This document shows positions 23,968 through 36,125 of a stretch of DNA of 64,000 nt, in pieces. Location of the stretch: the NCBI GenBank assembly GCA_014925825.1, contig JACGCK010000016.1, positions 62,001-126,000 on the forward strand, written 5' to 3'. Both the position numbers and the translations under genes were made by a program. The notes under the pieces were generated by a model. That model was given only the letters and a program-made list of their open reading frames with translations, ran no database searches and had not been told where the DNA came from. Positions within the stretch are counted from its first letter, which is position 1. Each line of letters starts with the position of its first letter. The stretch comes from Pholiota molesta (Eukaryota > Basidiomycota > Agaricomycetes > Agaricales > Strophariaceae).

Positions 23968-24648
23968 ATCTGGTTTGAATTCATCTGGTTTTTCGCCGCC
24001 AGAACAAGCCCATGGTCATCAAGTCGACTCACTCTCTGCCCACAAACTGATTTTGTTCAGTGTGCACTTTTCGGTCAAGAAATGGTCACTCAATCAGATA
24101 TCGGATGACTAGGTACATGGGTTTATCATTAAGTCTTTGCATGATATCCACATCAGTTGGTTATGCAGGGACGTCGAGAACGGATTGTATTGGTTGTGAA
24201 TGACCGATACACGGATGGCACATATTATTTTGTCTCTAGCATACATGTACATACAGAGGCGTAAGAAGAGGTCAAAGAGTTTTAGCGACGGAAGGATAAC
24301 CCAAGATCAGGTGCAAGGGTACAGTAGAGAAATTGGCTAACAAAAGGAATGACTTGGTTGAACAGGTGGAGTTTGCTGGGTAATGACAGGTGCAGTCCAT
24401 TATAAAAAAATGGCTAGGTTTGGATAACAGGCGAGATCGAAAAGTGGAAAGGGATAACGAGGGAAGAGGCGATGGGTGATGCAGGACAGCAAGATCTGGG
24501 GAGTAGGGAAGCCATGGCGGAAAAGGATACACCGAGACATCTATGCGAGAACGAGGGAAGCGATAGAGGAAATTGACACTAGGCATGAAGCTAGCAGAAT
24601 GCGGCTTCTTCAAAACATAAATAGCCCATAACGGCTGGCTATGGGGCT
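23968..24648. other. Convergent 3' flanks
   Basis: Lies between the ends of RPC9 (+) and the serine-rich gene (-). A long minus-strand open frame here (24272-24733) is the shifted continuation of the last exon of the serine-rich gene and is not a separate gene. Confidence 0.5.
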
Positions 24649-27600
24649 TCAGGCAAAAATAGCGACGAGAATAATGAACGGGATATAAGTGAGCAAAGAG
24701 ACGCCGGCCATGACACGACAACGAGTGCGCCATGATTTTGCATCTATAAGAAACAGCAAAAATTGCAATAAGTTATGTGTGCAATCCATGTCAGATTCTT
24801 CACGCACCGTGTTCGACTTGAGGATCGTCTAATATCACTCCTTTCTCGGTATCCTCTAACCTTCTTGTCTTTGGAATAGGGATAAATAACGCGGCAGCCC
24901 ACCAGAGAGGAAATAATATGAAACCAATAAAAAACAGCCACGCGTGCAAGGGACTTCCCCCTCGCTCGACCCATCCTCGCCACGACCAGCTAGACTCATC
25001 TGCTTGTCCTGCCGATGGAAAAGATAGCCTCCAGGGTGTACTTTGGATAGGATTGGGTTTCCGCGGATCGCGCATGTGAAAAGTGCTCAGACGACTAATA
25101 GAAGGTGCGTGTGGCGAAATTAAGGCTGAGATAGGGATGGACGCCTGTGAGAGACTTCGTCTGGATGGGGCTCGATGTTGTTGTGAGCTAGAGTAGTGAG
25201 ATGCATGACTTGCGGAGGTTCCTGGAGGAGGAGGGCCATAGTGATGTGATGAATGAGATGCCATGCCATGGCTGCCTCTGCTAGACCATGAGCCTGTGTT
25301 TTTTGCATTGGGCGGGCTGTCATCAGGTGTGGGAACGCTGCCAGCACGAGAAACCGAAGAACGATAGGATCCACGGCCGTCCGAGGGATCCGTCAACCGC
25401 ACCCTTTTGCTGCGATTGAATGATGATGGTGCGTGCGCTGATGAAGTAGCAGAAGCTCGATGGGCTGTAAGGTTCAAAGATGAGCCTGAAAGTAAATGAA
25501 AGAAAACATAAATAAGGACATACTTCGTGGTTCAGGTGCAAATGTCGTTCTTGCTTCCTTCGTCTCCTTAGGTGGTGTTTTGTCGCCACTCACACCAGCT
25601 TCATCCGCCTTGCGTTTTCCAGAACCGCTAGAATACGACTTTTCGATGACACCCGGCGCGCTCGCTGTCTTTGTCTTCAGAACAGACGCCGTGGGCATCG
25701 TCGGCGTGGACTTGTGATGCCCACGCCGTGAAGTGGGTGATATAGGAGAAGCTTCTGGGGTAGCTTTAGTGATGGAGACTTGGGGCGGCTGCAGCGTTGA
25801 AGAGTCCTGCATGGAGACAAACACTGATGATGTATCCAGTTTTGCAGGTGACTCCAAAGTCATTGGCGTCAATGAAGGACTGCTAATAGCTCTACCCACT
25901 CCTGCAGCTCGGGAACCTGCTGATAAAGGCCCGCCGCTGGCCCTTTCCTTCCCTTTCTTCGTGGCATAAGTTGCTGGAGAGCTTGTGGGTTGGAGAATCG
26001 AACCTCCATTGGACATGACTTGGTTTTGCACAAGGATTTCTGACACTGCGCCTGATTTGCGGGAGAGACTTGAGATGATACGCGCAGTATAGTCTTTGGA
26101 CGACTGCGAGCCCGTTAGATTATCTGTGCGTGTGTCTGGTCATTATGAAAAGTGGCAGGAAGACGATGTGAGTTTCCACGAAAGGAAAGAGAGCAAGATG
26201 GCGCTTTGGGAGTACATACCTTGCAAAAGAAATGGGGAGCCCAGCCGCAATTCACCTCCACTCGCCCGCTAGAAAAAATGAAGGAACAAAAAGATGAAAA
26301 GAACGTTAGCGGGCGTGAGGAGGTGATATTTTGACAGGGAGAGCGTAAGGTACACACGTTTTTGCCTCGTGCCTTTCCGAAAGAGGAAGGTATGGCGCCT
26401 TGAGTGGGAAGTCGCGCGGTCTTGGCGCTACCCGTCCTTGTTTCAACTCTTTGTTCTTCCTTTCCCAACGCGAGGCTAACCATTGCCTTAGATACTTCGA
26501 CCTCCCAACATCCGTCGTGCATCTTGTAGAGGTCTTCTCCTATAGAGGACGCTTGCTTCGCGCTGTACTCCGCACTTGATCTGCGACTGGTGCTTGTAGC
26601 AATGCTGCTCTTGCTTTGCTGTCGCGAATGGATGTAACTCTTCTTCTCGGGCGGTGAATCGACTCCAGCATCCGACTGTGGGCGCGACCTCATGCTCCGA
26701 CGTCGTTCTTTGGAACCCTGGGTACTCCTCCCCTTCGAACCCTTCAAAGATGGAAGCGAATGTGTTATCTGCCTTTTAGAGTCGTTGATGCCATAATCGG
26801 TGTCCAAGTCCTGGCCGTCAGGTAACACCGGGAAGTTGTATTTGGCCAACGGAAACTTGAATGAACTGGGAGGGCCTTTTCGAAAAGCTGGATGATCGAG
26901 GGGTGGTAATGGAGGGGGTATCTCTTTGAAATCGAAAAATGATTCGTCCTGTTTGGCGTCTGAACGACTCGGAGTTTGTGGGCCAAATATGTGCGGCGAT
27001 GGTAAAGAGGACATAACACCCAATGATTCCACAACGTACGATGGGGTGGAATGATGTTGGGAGTCTGTCTCAGACCCTGGCGTTCGAGGAAGTTGATTCG
27101 CATAAATATATGGACTAGAGTGACGACTGGTGCCAAGGCTTTGAGATTGCTCCAGGCTGGACTGACTTGCCGACTTTGAATCGGCGTGAATTTCTCTGCC
27201 TGGATCTTGTTTTCTTTGCTTAGAATGTGTCCTCGAGCGTTTCCCGAATGTCGACCATCTCATGATAGAGCTCAACGATCGAAGTTCAAGGTGCTCTTGA
27301 TTCGGTTGGGTAGTTAAGGAGTGAGATGGGCTATGGTCTGAAATCCCTTGTACGAAAGTCGCCTTTTGAATCTGCTCTCCATCAGCCTTATCAAGTTCTG
27401 CATGTATGCGACGTTTCAGCCCAATGATGCTAATAGTAATGACTGTTGTGCTTTTGGCTTACTATTGTCCTTTGTATGGATGCCTTTTGTTGGACGCCGA
27501 CTTCGTGCACTTGGCCCGAGCCCCACAAAGTCCGCCTGTTCTAAAGCCGACGATTCTGAATACCCTTGATAGACTTTGGCTTCAGCTTCCTTTAGCTCTA

Positions 27601-27763
27601 TTGAAGCTGAGAGTTCTTCTGCAAGCAGATTGATGTCTGGGTGTATCTTGTGCTCCAGGGTAGATGCGAGGGCTTGGAGGCGACCTCTATCGACGCCCGC
27701 CTGGTTTGAATGAGCCGCAGTGCTATTGCGTTGATGATTCTGACGCGCGAATAAGTGGGGCAT
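24649..27763 (-). CDS. Serine-rich protein with C-terminal membrane helices, unknown function
   Basis: Six exons: 27463-27763, 26358-27397, a 49-base exon near 26222-26270, one near 25517-26116, one near 24811-25477, and the last ending at 24649. The N-terminus has a small conserved helix (LAEELSASIELKEAEAKVYQ). A very long Ser/Pro/Arg-rich disordered middle follows, with conserved islands (DFKEIPPPLPPLDHPAF; YKMHDGCWEVEVSKAMVSLA; RASGGELRLGSPFLL; SKDYTARIISSLSRK). The C-terminus carries GWVERGGSPLHAWLFFIGF, one or two hydrophobic helices (LLWWAAALFIP-like and GVSLLTYIPFIILVAIFA) and a basic link (KSWRTRCRVMA). The protein is a tail-anchored or double-helix membrane protein of about 800 residues, of a kind widespread in Agaricomycetes. 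Start at 27763 chosen as the first in-frame ATG of exon 1. Confidence 0.7.
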
Positions 27764-30700
27764 ATTAGAAGATATGCATACATTTAGGACCGATGACCGT
27801 TTGCTGCATACAGGTTCCCGGAGAGTTCGTGTGATGTCACCCAAACACTTTTAACACCTGCCGATAAAGTGGTATGCATAAATATTTAAAACGCTACTCG
27901 CATTGTATGTAATTAATGCACCTATTTGTTCAAAGTGTTGGCAACAGTACCGCAGATACCGACGGTGATGCGCATATAACTGGGACGACCGACCTCCTTC
28001 ACGACCTGCCGAGTTCACCAAATCGAAGACGACCAAATATGCCAACTACGCTTAACATTCATCTAAAGGTTGAATCTATGTACTGCCACGAAAACTACAA
28101 CATCTTCGATTTTCACCAACATCTCACCTCCCACTTAGTCTATCCTTTCTGATGTCTTGAATCTGGCATAGGGAAAGGGAAGCGTCGTTTCTGTACGAAA
28201 GATAGTCAGGCCCATTGAAAATGCATCTCCAGATATCCCGTGGACGCGACGATGCACTCTTTCCAACTTAAACAAACGGCCCATTTCATAGCGCATGGTG
28301 AAATATGACTCGATTTTTGCGATACCAAGCTGAAGGGTATATAATCAAAACGGTTTGCGCATCCATTTTGTTCTGTCTCTGTCGCTCTGCCAGATTGCGA
28401 TTCGGTTTTGAGGAGAACATACGAAACGGTGATTTAGATACGATACTTCCTGACCCCAACTCTTATTATGCTTTCTTCTTTCTTCTGTGCTATAGATACC
28501 GAGGATATACATAGGACCCAACTTGTGCATATAAACAGACGCAATTATTTCAAGCACGCATCATTTCTTTGGACACCTCATTCAGTACATTGGAGTGCAC
28601 CTCGGTATATTGTGAGTCTCTTAATTAGTATGAACTCTAGCAAGATCGGGATGTCATTGAATGTGAACTCAGGTTTATGCTGTAAAACCTTTGATGTTAG
28701 AGTTGATCATATGCACAGCAGTCCTCAAATATGCAAGCCCTTTATAAAACAAATCAGCTTTGTTATTGACCATACCTCAGTACCAGTAACAACCCTGGAC
28801 ATCATTTTTTCCGGAAATCCTATTGGATGTTCTAGGGTTGTGCACCGATCGGGTCGTATGTATCTCGGAACCTCTGTCTCCAGCTTCAATTCTGATCTTT
28901 CTCATCAGTTCCATGGCCGTCATTACAGACCGCCAATAAAGTACGTGTGCGTTTTTCCATTACTCTCGAAAGAAGTAAGAGGATTTTTATTCGCATCCAA
29001 GTCTACTGCTCATTGTATTTTATTTTTTAAGTGGCGGCGAAACATTCGGGTTTGGTTTAGCTTCCACTACAGTATGACTATCCACTCTTCAGGCTGTAAT
29101 TCCAAAGCTCGGCGCGACTATCAAGGTACTCCCAGGTGCTAATTCTTGTAAATTCGAAGTTGACCAAGCCAGAAACTTGCGCAAGCTCTTCACCGCAATT
29201 TCACCGTTTGGACCTTTTTGTTTCGGCAACCACTTCAGGCGCAAAAGTGAAGCGAATTTCGGTATGATACATAGTCGCCGAAATCCCGTCTTGCTACGCC
29301 TTTCTTGGCAATAACGACAACTTGAACGTCGCCATAAACTTGCTATATTTGAAAAGCCCTTGAATAAACATGTATTATTTGACTGAATTCTAGCGTGTCT
29401 CTGGCTCCTCCTTTCCTTTGGGACTCCTAACACGGGAGGCTGGCTTCGGGCTTACTGGTCATAAACCGCTGGTAGCTACTACTTTGGTGCTTAATTTCAT
29501 ACTCATGCATGACCGCTTAGCATCAACATGTTTCGAGATGACAATTGTGAGTGAGGCATGGCGCTCAAGTCATCATAGCACGGTTACTTTTTCTTTGTAC
29601 TGGAATGCAACGAAGGAGGAAAAATCCGTTCACAGAAATGCCAGCGCATCTGCAGCGCATCCAGCTATAGATAACCTGCGTAAAATTAGGCTCTATCTTG
29701 GTTAGCAATTGGTTAGATCTGCATTCTCGTTAGTATCTTTATTGTTTCAACCTTTGCTCTCTATCATTTATTGATCTTTTAGAATGAAGGCATTGACGAA
29801 CCCAACTATAAAGGTATTGCTTTACCGTCTAACGTCTTTCATGCATTTGTGATCACATCGATTTATTTAATATTTTAATACGTCCGAGAAACGTCCGAGT
29901 TGCCTTTTGGGGCACTCGCTACCCATATCAAACGAAAATAGTATGCTGATCTCCTAAAATAGTCATGCCGAACACCCTCTGACATCATTCTAGTATTTGG
30001 TTGACTGTTGGCACTGGGTTGGGTAGCCGATTGTTTTGTTTTTCAGCCTCTTTTTCAGTACATAATGCGACGTCTCGCGCTCTCCTCTTGAAACAGTTGG
30101 ATGGAAGCCCCAATCAAAGCACTTTCTTGCTTCTTGTAAGCTACACATGCTGTAACATTGACTGCGGATTCAAAACAGCAACCATCTCGACCCTTTCCTC
30201 TGATTCCCTCAGGCTTCCGTAACGACTGGTTGTATACTACTTGAAGGGACGCAGTGAAATCCACTGGCCCTTGAATCTAAGGCGTGGCAGACTGAAATGT
30301 ATCTTCAATTCCACGCTATTTACGACGCCATTAGTCCGACACTGCCTTAGAAATTGAACAGTACTAGGAATAGATGGTCCAATATAGGCAATGCTCTTCA
30401 ACGACGAACGTTATTTGAGGGTGTGTTCGGCATTTCCAATATCACATCGGCATCTGTGACTTATGGAGCGCTCTAGTAACTATGCAGGCAAGCCAGTGGG
30501 CCTTATGTGAATGTTTGAGGAGATCTTGTTCTCTATAGAAAAGTCATGGAAGGTCAAGCATGATGGAGTAGCAACTCGGATAGGCGCCTTCCTGCGTTTG
30601 CTTTCTGGCAACGAGAAACATTATTACACGATAGCAACATATCTCGGCCATCACCATATTCCTCAGATTTGTAAGCTATGACCGACGGAGCCGCGTCAAT

Positions 30701-31002
30701 GAGGCAAACTTTTGAATACATACGTCCCACAAATAGTAAACCTTGGTGATCTCTTTTCAATTAAAGACCGCAATGATAGCAACTACACAGGCGACCACTT
30801 TCGCCCTTTTTTTCCTGCCAGGCTCTTTTCTCCTCCCAGATTCTTCCATACACCACGCAGAGCGTTTTCTCCCTCTTTTTTGCCCTCATCCAAGGAGAGC
30901 ACCTCTATTCAGTAAGCAATTGAGGCCTTCGCCACGCCTTCAATCAATGACAAATTCTTCGATGTCTTGTGCCAACTTCAAACGCACAGCTGAAGCAGTG
31001 GA
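27764..31002. other. 3.2-kb stretch without a recognised gene
   Basis: The longest open frame is 28468-29142 on plus (224 codons) but its translation has no recognisable motif. A plus-strand segment near 29108-29310 (GATIKVLPGANSCKFEVDQA) also looks exon-like. Neither could be extended into a gene. A decayed gene or a lineage-specific orphan is possible. The right end carries the promoter of the aspartic protease. Confidence 0.3.
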
Positions 31003-33269
31003 ATGTTCATTGCTACACCTGCGACAGCATATGTCCTATTTATCATAGCGTTCTCTACCGGAAGCATTGCAGATTCTCAAAGGCAAACTCTTGAAGGACC
31101 AACTGGGCGACATGTTCAATATGGTGTTTCAATCACAACAATTGGAGCTCCAAAATACAGCAATTTCGAGGGTAAAGGAGGCAGCGGGATCCTAGGAATT
31201 GGAAAAGACCTTGACCAGTAAGCTCTTTTTTTTTCCCCGCCCCAAATTATTTTTAACAACAGATTTTGTATTGAATAGTCTATACACAATCCCCATCACG
31301 CTTGGAGACCAAGTCTTCGCTGTCAACCTTGGTTAGCGACTCGCTCTAACTGCCGTCGTTTTTATATTAACAAAACCTGTCCTTTCTCTCTACTTACAGA
31401 CACTGGCTCTAGTGATTTATGGCTAGTATCTGATGATTGCGAGGCCAATGCCTGCAAAGAAGCCAACGTGGCACGATATCCGGTATCAACCTTCAGAACA
31501 GCTAGTATTGATCTCGAAATGCTGTACGGAGATTCAAAAACTGGTACATTTGCCCATGGAACCACAGGTTTCGATACGGCTACCATAGGCGGTATATCTA
31601 TGCCGCAACAACCATTCGCCCTTATCGAGGACACTAGTAATCTTATTGTGCAATTTGGCGCTACAGGAATATTTGGCCTGGGCTTTCCAACAGCGAGGTA
31701 TGAATCTCATTGCCTTTTCAAGATGTATTTACTAAAATGGGCTACTTCGTTTCTGCCATGAAGTAGCATTCAAGGAGCTCTCCTGGCAACCACAGTAAAT
31801 TTTATCCTGCTACGGTTTATATTGGCAACTGATTGTTCGAACGTTCATTCATAGACGGATCAGTCTGATACGGAGGTTGATAAATACGTTAATTCGATGG
31901 ACTTGTATAGTCCGCTGCTCTCTCGTATAGCAATGTCGGGTTCCTTGGATGCCCCGATGTTCAGTGTATGTCTTATGTCTTTCCTTGGGATTTGTAGAAC
32001 TCAAGATCGGAGGGCTTCTTATCCAGTTATCAATTAAGAGGGACACAATGGAGGGTGAAGAAGCAGGCCTTCTTACTCTTGGAAAGTTGCCGGACGGAAT
32101 AGATAACTCGTCATTGACGTGGGTACCTGTTCGTTTATATACGGCGGAAGACGGAGGAATGGGACCACCATCGTTCGCTCCTGACGAGGTAAGCTTGTTC
32201 CCGGGCGTGCGGCTACGTAAATGATGCTCATGACCTGCCATTCAAATTATAGCGTTATCCTTAGTATGTCTCGCCACTCTCAAATTCAGAATTTCTGACT
32301 GATTTCAACATAAGTCGCTGGGAGATTGATATCGAAGGTGTATTTCTTGATGGACAAAGGCTTCCAGATTCGACCATCGCAGCAAAAGGAGTGGATTCGA
32401 AAAGGGTATCAGCCCTCATTGATACCGTAATGCCCAATTTTTTGTTATCAAATAGTATATGTTAAAAATCCTTTCACAGGGCAATTCACTACTACGTGGT
32501 CCCGAAGACGTGGTCATCAGCATGCTGCAAACCGTTTCTCCGCTTTTCGATCCTAACGTTGAAGGTTCGGTACCTACGGTGCCTTGCAATGTACCACGAA
32601 CGCTTGCATTCCAGATTGGTGGCCAAGTAAGTGTTATAGACGCAACGGACTCCTCAATGTTATATTGATCGTGCTCCAGATGTTCCCAATTGACCCGCGG
32701 GACTTCATTAGCCAGTTGGATCCGGAAAACCATGTCCATTGCCAAGCAGACAATGTCGTTCCTGCTGACCCGCCGGCGTATGGCTCTCTATTTCGCTGGA
32801 GTCTGGGGACACCCTTCTTCAAATCGTGCGTATAATATGTTCATAGGCTCCAAAGGCTAAATCTAATCGCGTCATCAATATTATCTAGGAATTTCGTCGC
32901 TTTTCACTATGGCAATCTAACACATCCATCTGTAGATCCGCCTCGCATTGGCTTTCGGTCCAATGTGCCAGTTAACGCTGGCTTACTCCTACAGGAAGCT
33001 GTTCAGAATGCCTTGCAATTTGAAGTGGATACTCGGAGTGCGTTCATCTCAACTATCCATCCAAAAAACATATCAAATACATAGACCCTAGCGTAGGCGA
33101 CATCAAGTCCGTACCTACAGCTGACGCAGTAATTCAGAGTGACACTGTCGGGACCCACACGTTCCAGCAAAGCACTCAGATAGCCACAAACAATTCAAGC
33201 GCGCAACATGTCACTAATTACCTACCTGTCTTGATACATGTCGCCATTTTAATCTCATTTTATATTTAG
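31003..33269 (+). CDS. GPI-anchored-type aspartic protease (pepsin family A1)
   Basis: Twelve short exons. The N-terminus MFIATPATAYVLFIIAFSTG is a signal peptide. The first catalytic motif DTGSSDLWLVS is at about 31397-31430. The flap region (LEMLYGDSKTGTFAHGTTGF) follows, then FGLGFPTA, SLTWVPVRLYT and VFLDGQRLP. The second catalytic motif, ALIDTGNSLLRGP, spans an intron at about 32427-32480. QIGGQMFPIDPRDF and WSLGTPFFKSNFVAFHYGN close the fold. After a Ser/Thr-rich linker the C-terminus is hydrophobic (YLPVLIHVAILISFYI) behind small residues (NNSSAQ), as in GPI-anchor signals. It is therefore probably a cell-surface yapsin-like protease rather than a freely secreted one. All exon joins keep frame. 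Function on wall proteins is inferred. Confidence 0.85.
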
Positions 33270-33572
33270 AGCCTAGATATTATAGACAGATCCTTACACT
33301 GTATCATACCTATGAATAGCCAACTACAAACTGACATATTCGACTGCGGATCTGTTGTTACTTAAGTACGAAGATCGAGCAAGTGCAGCACTAAGTTGGC
33401 ATTATGGCAACCTTAAGCGTTACGGTATCTAGAGAAAGGCCGTCTGTGAATGGACTCGTTGAGCTCAGTAATTATGGAATAAGCTTACCATAATGTCATT
33501 AAGAATAAAAAAGCAGTGAACAGATAGGAAAGCCTTCTACGATGAGAAGATGGAACACGAAGGGGATGATGA
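33270..33572. other. Short convergent gap
   Basis: About 300 bases between the stop of the aspartic protease and the stop of Sen54, with 3' untranslated sequence only. Confidence 0.4.
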
Positions 33573-35262
33573 TCATCCCACCATAGGCCACTCCGTGAAT
33601 TCTCCTTGCCCGAATCTAAAGAAGCTCGTGTTGCCTGAGTCCACCGCGGCGACGATGACAATCTTTTTTCCAGTCTTCAGAGCCACAAACGGATTTGGCC
33701 TGCGGACAGGCGTTGAAGATGCCAACGTTGATGGCGATGACGGGAAGAACCATGGGAACGTTCGGCGTATGAACGACTTGTCTGATCCCGATGATTCACC
33801 AATTTTTGTCGATGGCATCTGCACTTGAGGAGCCACCGGAAGCTCGCTACCGATAGTTGATTGTGGTCGTTTTTGTCGTGGGGCTGGAAGGGGTGCTTCC
33901 GGTAAGATATCAAATAGGTCGGTCAGTTCTTGGAGTGATGGCATTGGCGTCGTTCTGGCACTGTTGAATCGAAGGTCAGATCTTAGCGTTTATTCACAGT
34001 CACGAAGAAAAATATGGGACGAACTTGATGACTACGAGCTGGAAGTCTGGGGGTGGCGGTGCAGATTTTTTGAAAGGAGTCGAGGGCTTATAGACATTGA
34101 AGAAGATACGATACGGCGTTGTCATACGAGCTCGCTGAACTGACTTTGAAGTCTTTAGTGGAATGCTATGTCCAGCTGGCATGAATCTCATGGAATGAAA
34201 TAGTGACGCTATTGGGTTTAAGAGTCAGTTCACTGGTTGGATGTTCAGCGTCAGTTTGACTCACCATAATTTTTGTCGTGGTGGAACCAACAGGAAATGC
34301 CGACCGGTTGCCACCAGTTGAAGGTGCGCAAAATAGTTCGCAAGACAAGGGATGTCCATAAAGGAAAGAAGGATTTAATCCGTTGGATGATGGTAGTGAT
34401 TGGCTTTGCAATAGAAAGGCTTGGTGGAAGAGGATAGTAATCGTCCGGAGGATCAGCGCGGGTAACGACATAGCCCAATCGTTTGAGATATGCATAAACC
34501 TATATCTAATTCAGAGGACAGATAATGCGGAAATAAAATAGACACCCACCTGAAATTTCTCAAGAGTCAGATCCTCCTTCCCAATCATTTCACTGAAGGC
34601 CTGTTGTACGGTCATAGGCGATCCGGCGACATCATCGAGACCAGGAGTTTGTCCAAGATGCAGATCGGTCTGTTTCCAGCAAAATAGAGATCCTCTTTCT
34701 ATCAAATATATCGCTTCCTCGGGAAGTAGCTCCAATCGTTTTTGAATCTTTTCAATACCATCCTCCCCCACAACTTCTCTAGGCGCGGAGTGTCCCATGC
34801 TTGAAAAGTGAATGCCTCGAGCAACAGTAACATGAGTTCGAGAAATATCAGGGTACCATGTCGCGTAGCTGACGGCTTTACTATTTCATTGTCATTAATT
34901 GACGCCATATCTCTTATGTAGCGCCTGCGTACCTCGAGATAGTTCTAGTTGCTCGCAGGGTATCAAACATAGCAGATCTTGAGCGGTCTAGAACATGTAG
35001 TTGGAGATTTGTGCCACCTCCTGCACGCGGTTCGAACTCTTTTTCACCGCGCCTGGGGATTACAGGCCGTGCTGAAGCGGGACTTGCAAGTTGCGTCGTA
35101 AGCCAGCGGTTCTGAGAGGAGAAAAATCTTGCCTCACAGCAGTTTTGTCCAATCCAGGCCACCTTCTTCTTCATCGGACGATTGCGCATCATTTTCATCT
35201 GGAGGGTTCTCTCCAAGAGGTGCCTGTGGAAGTGCAGTAGGCGTTTCTAAGGAGTCGTCCAT
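33573..35262 (-). CDS. SEN54: tRNA-splicing endonuclease subunit Sen54
   Basis: Six exons from MDDSLETPTAL to the stop at 33573. The Sen54 N-terminal domain is clear (TISSKAVSYATWYPD; VARGIHFSSMGHS; LELLPEEAIYLIERGSLFCW; PMTVQQAFSEMIGKEDLTLE; YAYLKRLGYVVTRADP). The C-terminal part has SLFHSMRFMPAGHSIPL, TPYRIFFNVYKPSTPFKKS, FQLVV and the terminal VIVAAVDSGNTSFFRFGQGE. Sen54 is a structural subunit of the heterotetramer that cuts introns from pre-tRNAs; it has no catalytic triad of its own. The acidic N-terminal stretch (DENDAQSSDEEEGGLDW) is normal. All introns follow GT-AG and keep phase. Confidence 0.9.
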
Positions 35263-36125
35263 GTATTAATTTTGGATGAAAATTCGAAGGTCAAATCGCG
35301 TTAATACGCGTCGGATAAGGTGCGAGCGAGTGGTAGAGAATCACTGGATGCTGAGCTCAGGCTGATATCAAGGTTGGGACTGGCGCTCAAAAGTTTCGTG
35401 ATTCGAAGGACGATGTTTGTATCACGAGCTGTGACCAAACAAGAGTCAGACTCCAATTGACAGTTAAGCTCAGCGCCTAACTTTGATTTGGATGTAGCAT
35501 CCTAAAAGATTGTGAGGCTGTGGGCGTTAAATGAATACTTATAACTGGCTGAAATTCAACTGAGTTGGCAAGGTAATTTAGGGTAATCTTAAGACGTATA
35601 ATGGCAAAAACGAACAAAGACATCAATTCATAGTGTACATCGTATTGTGCAAATACTGTGGGTCATGTAGATAACTGTAAATGTAAAATATATAGTCATT
35701 ACCAACAGACCTGGCGACGCGTCGTCAGCCAGGTAACGCGTCGTCAGCCAGGTAAATAGTGAGACTAGACCAATAATTAAGAAATGTCATGGAAAGTCAT
35801 CCAGAGGCGTAGATAGGGGCATTGAAATATAGAGATGAAAAGAACGGAACGTAAGATTCGTGAGTAGCAAAGCGTTGAGATAGCGGAAATGGATAGCGAT
35901 GTGCGTGCAGAAAGCAGGGTTCAGAGCAAGAACAAAGGAAGGAAAGGCAACGAGCAATAATAGCATCGAGCATAGAGAGAACGGACGTGACAAGTGCGGA
36001 AGAGTGGTAGGTTTTAGAACCTTGGATTGAAAGCATTGAGATGATGAGAAAAAGGTATAAGAGCGAGACAGGAAAACCATGTCCAGAGAACAAAAAAAGG
36101 GAATAAATATACGATGCAAGGGCTT
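35263..36125. other. Gap between Sen54 and kinase genes
   Basis: Contains the Sen54 promoter and the 3' flank of the kinase. Apart from a short tandem repeat at 35717-35754 nothing was recognised. Confidence 0.4.
35717..35754. repeat. Two perfect 19-bp tandem units
   Basis: The unit ACGCGTCGTCAGCCAGGTA occurs twice head to tail. Each copy contains ACGCGT, a sequence that fungal MluI-box (MBF-like) factors can bind, but this link is only a guess. Confidence 0.8.

Noticed and set aside
24272..24733. 154-codon minus-strand ORF
   Set aside because: It is the last exon of the serine-rich gene read in a shifted frame and then 3' untranslated sequence.
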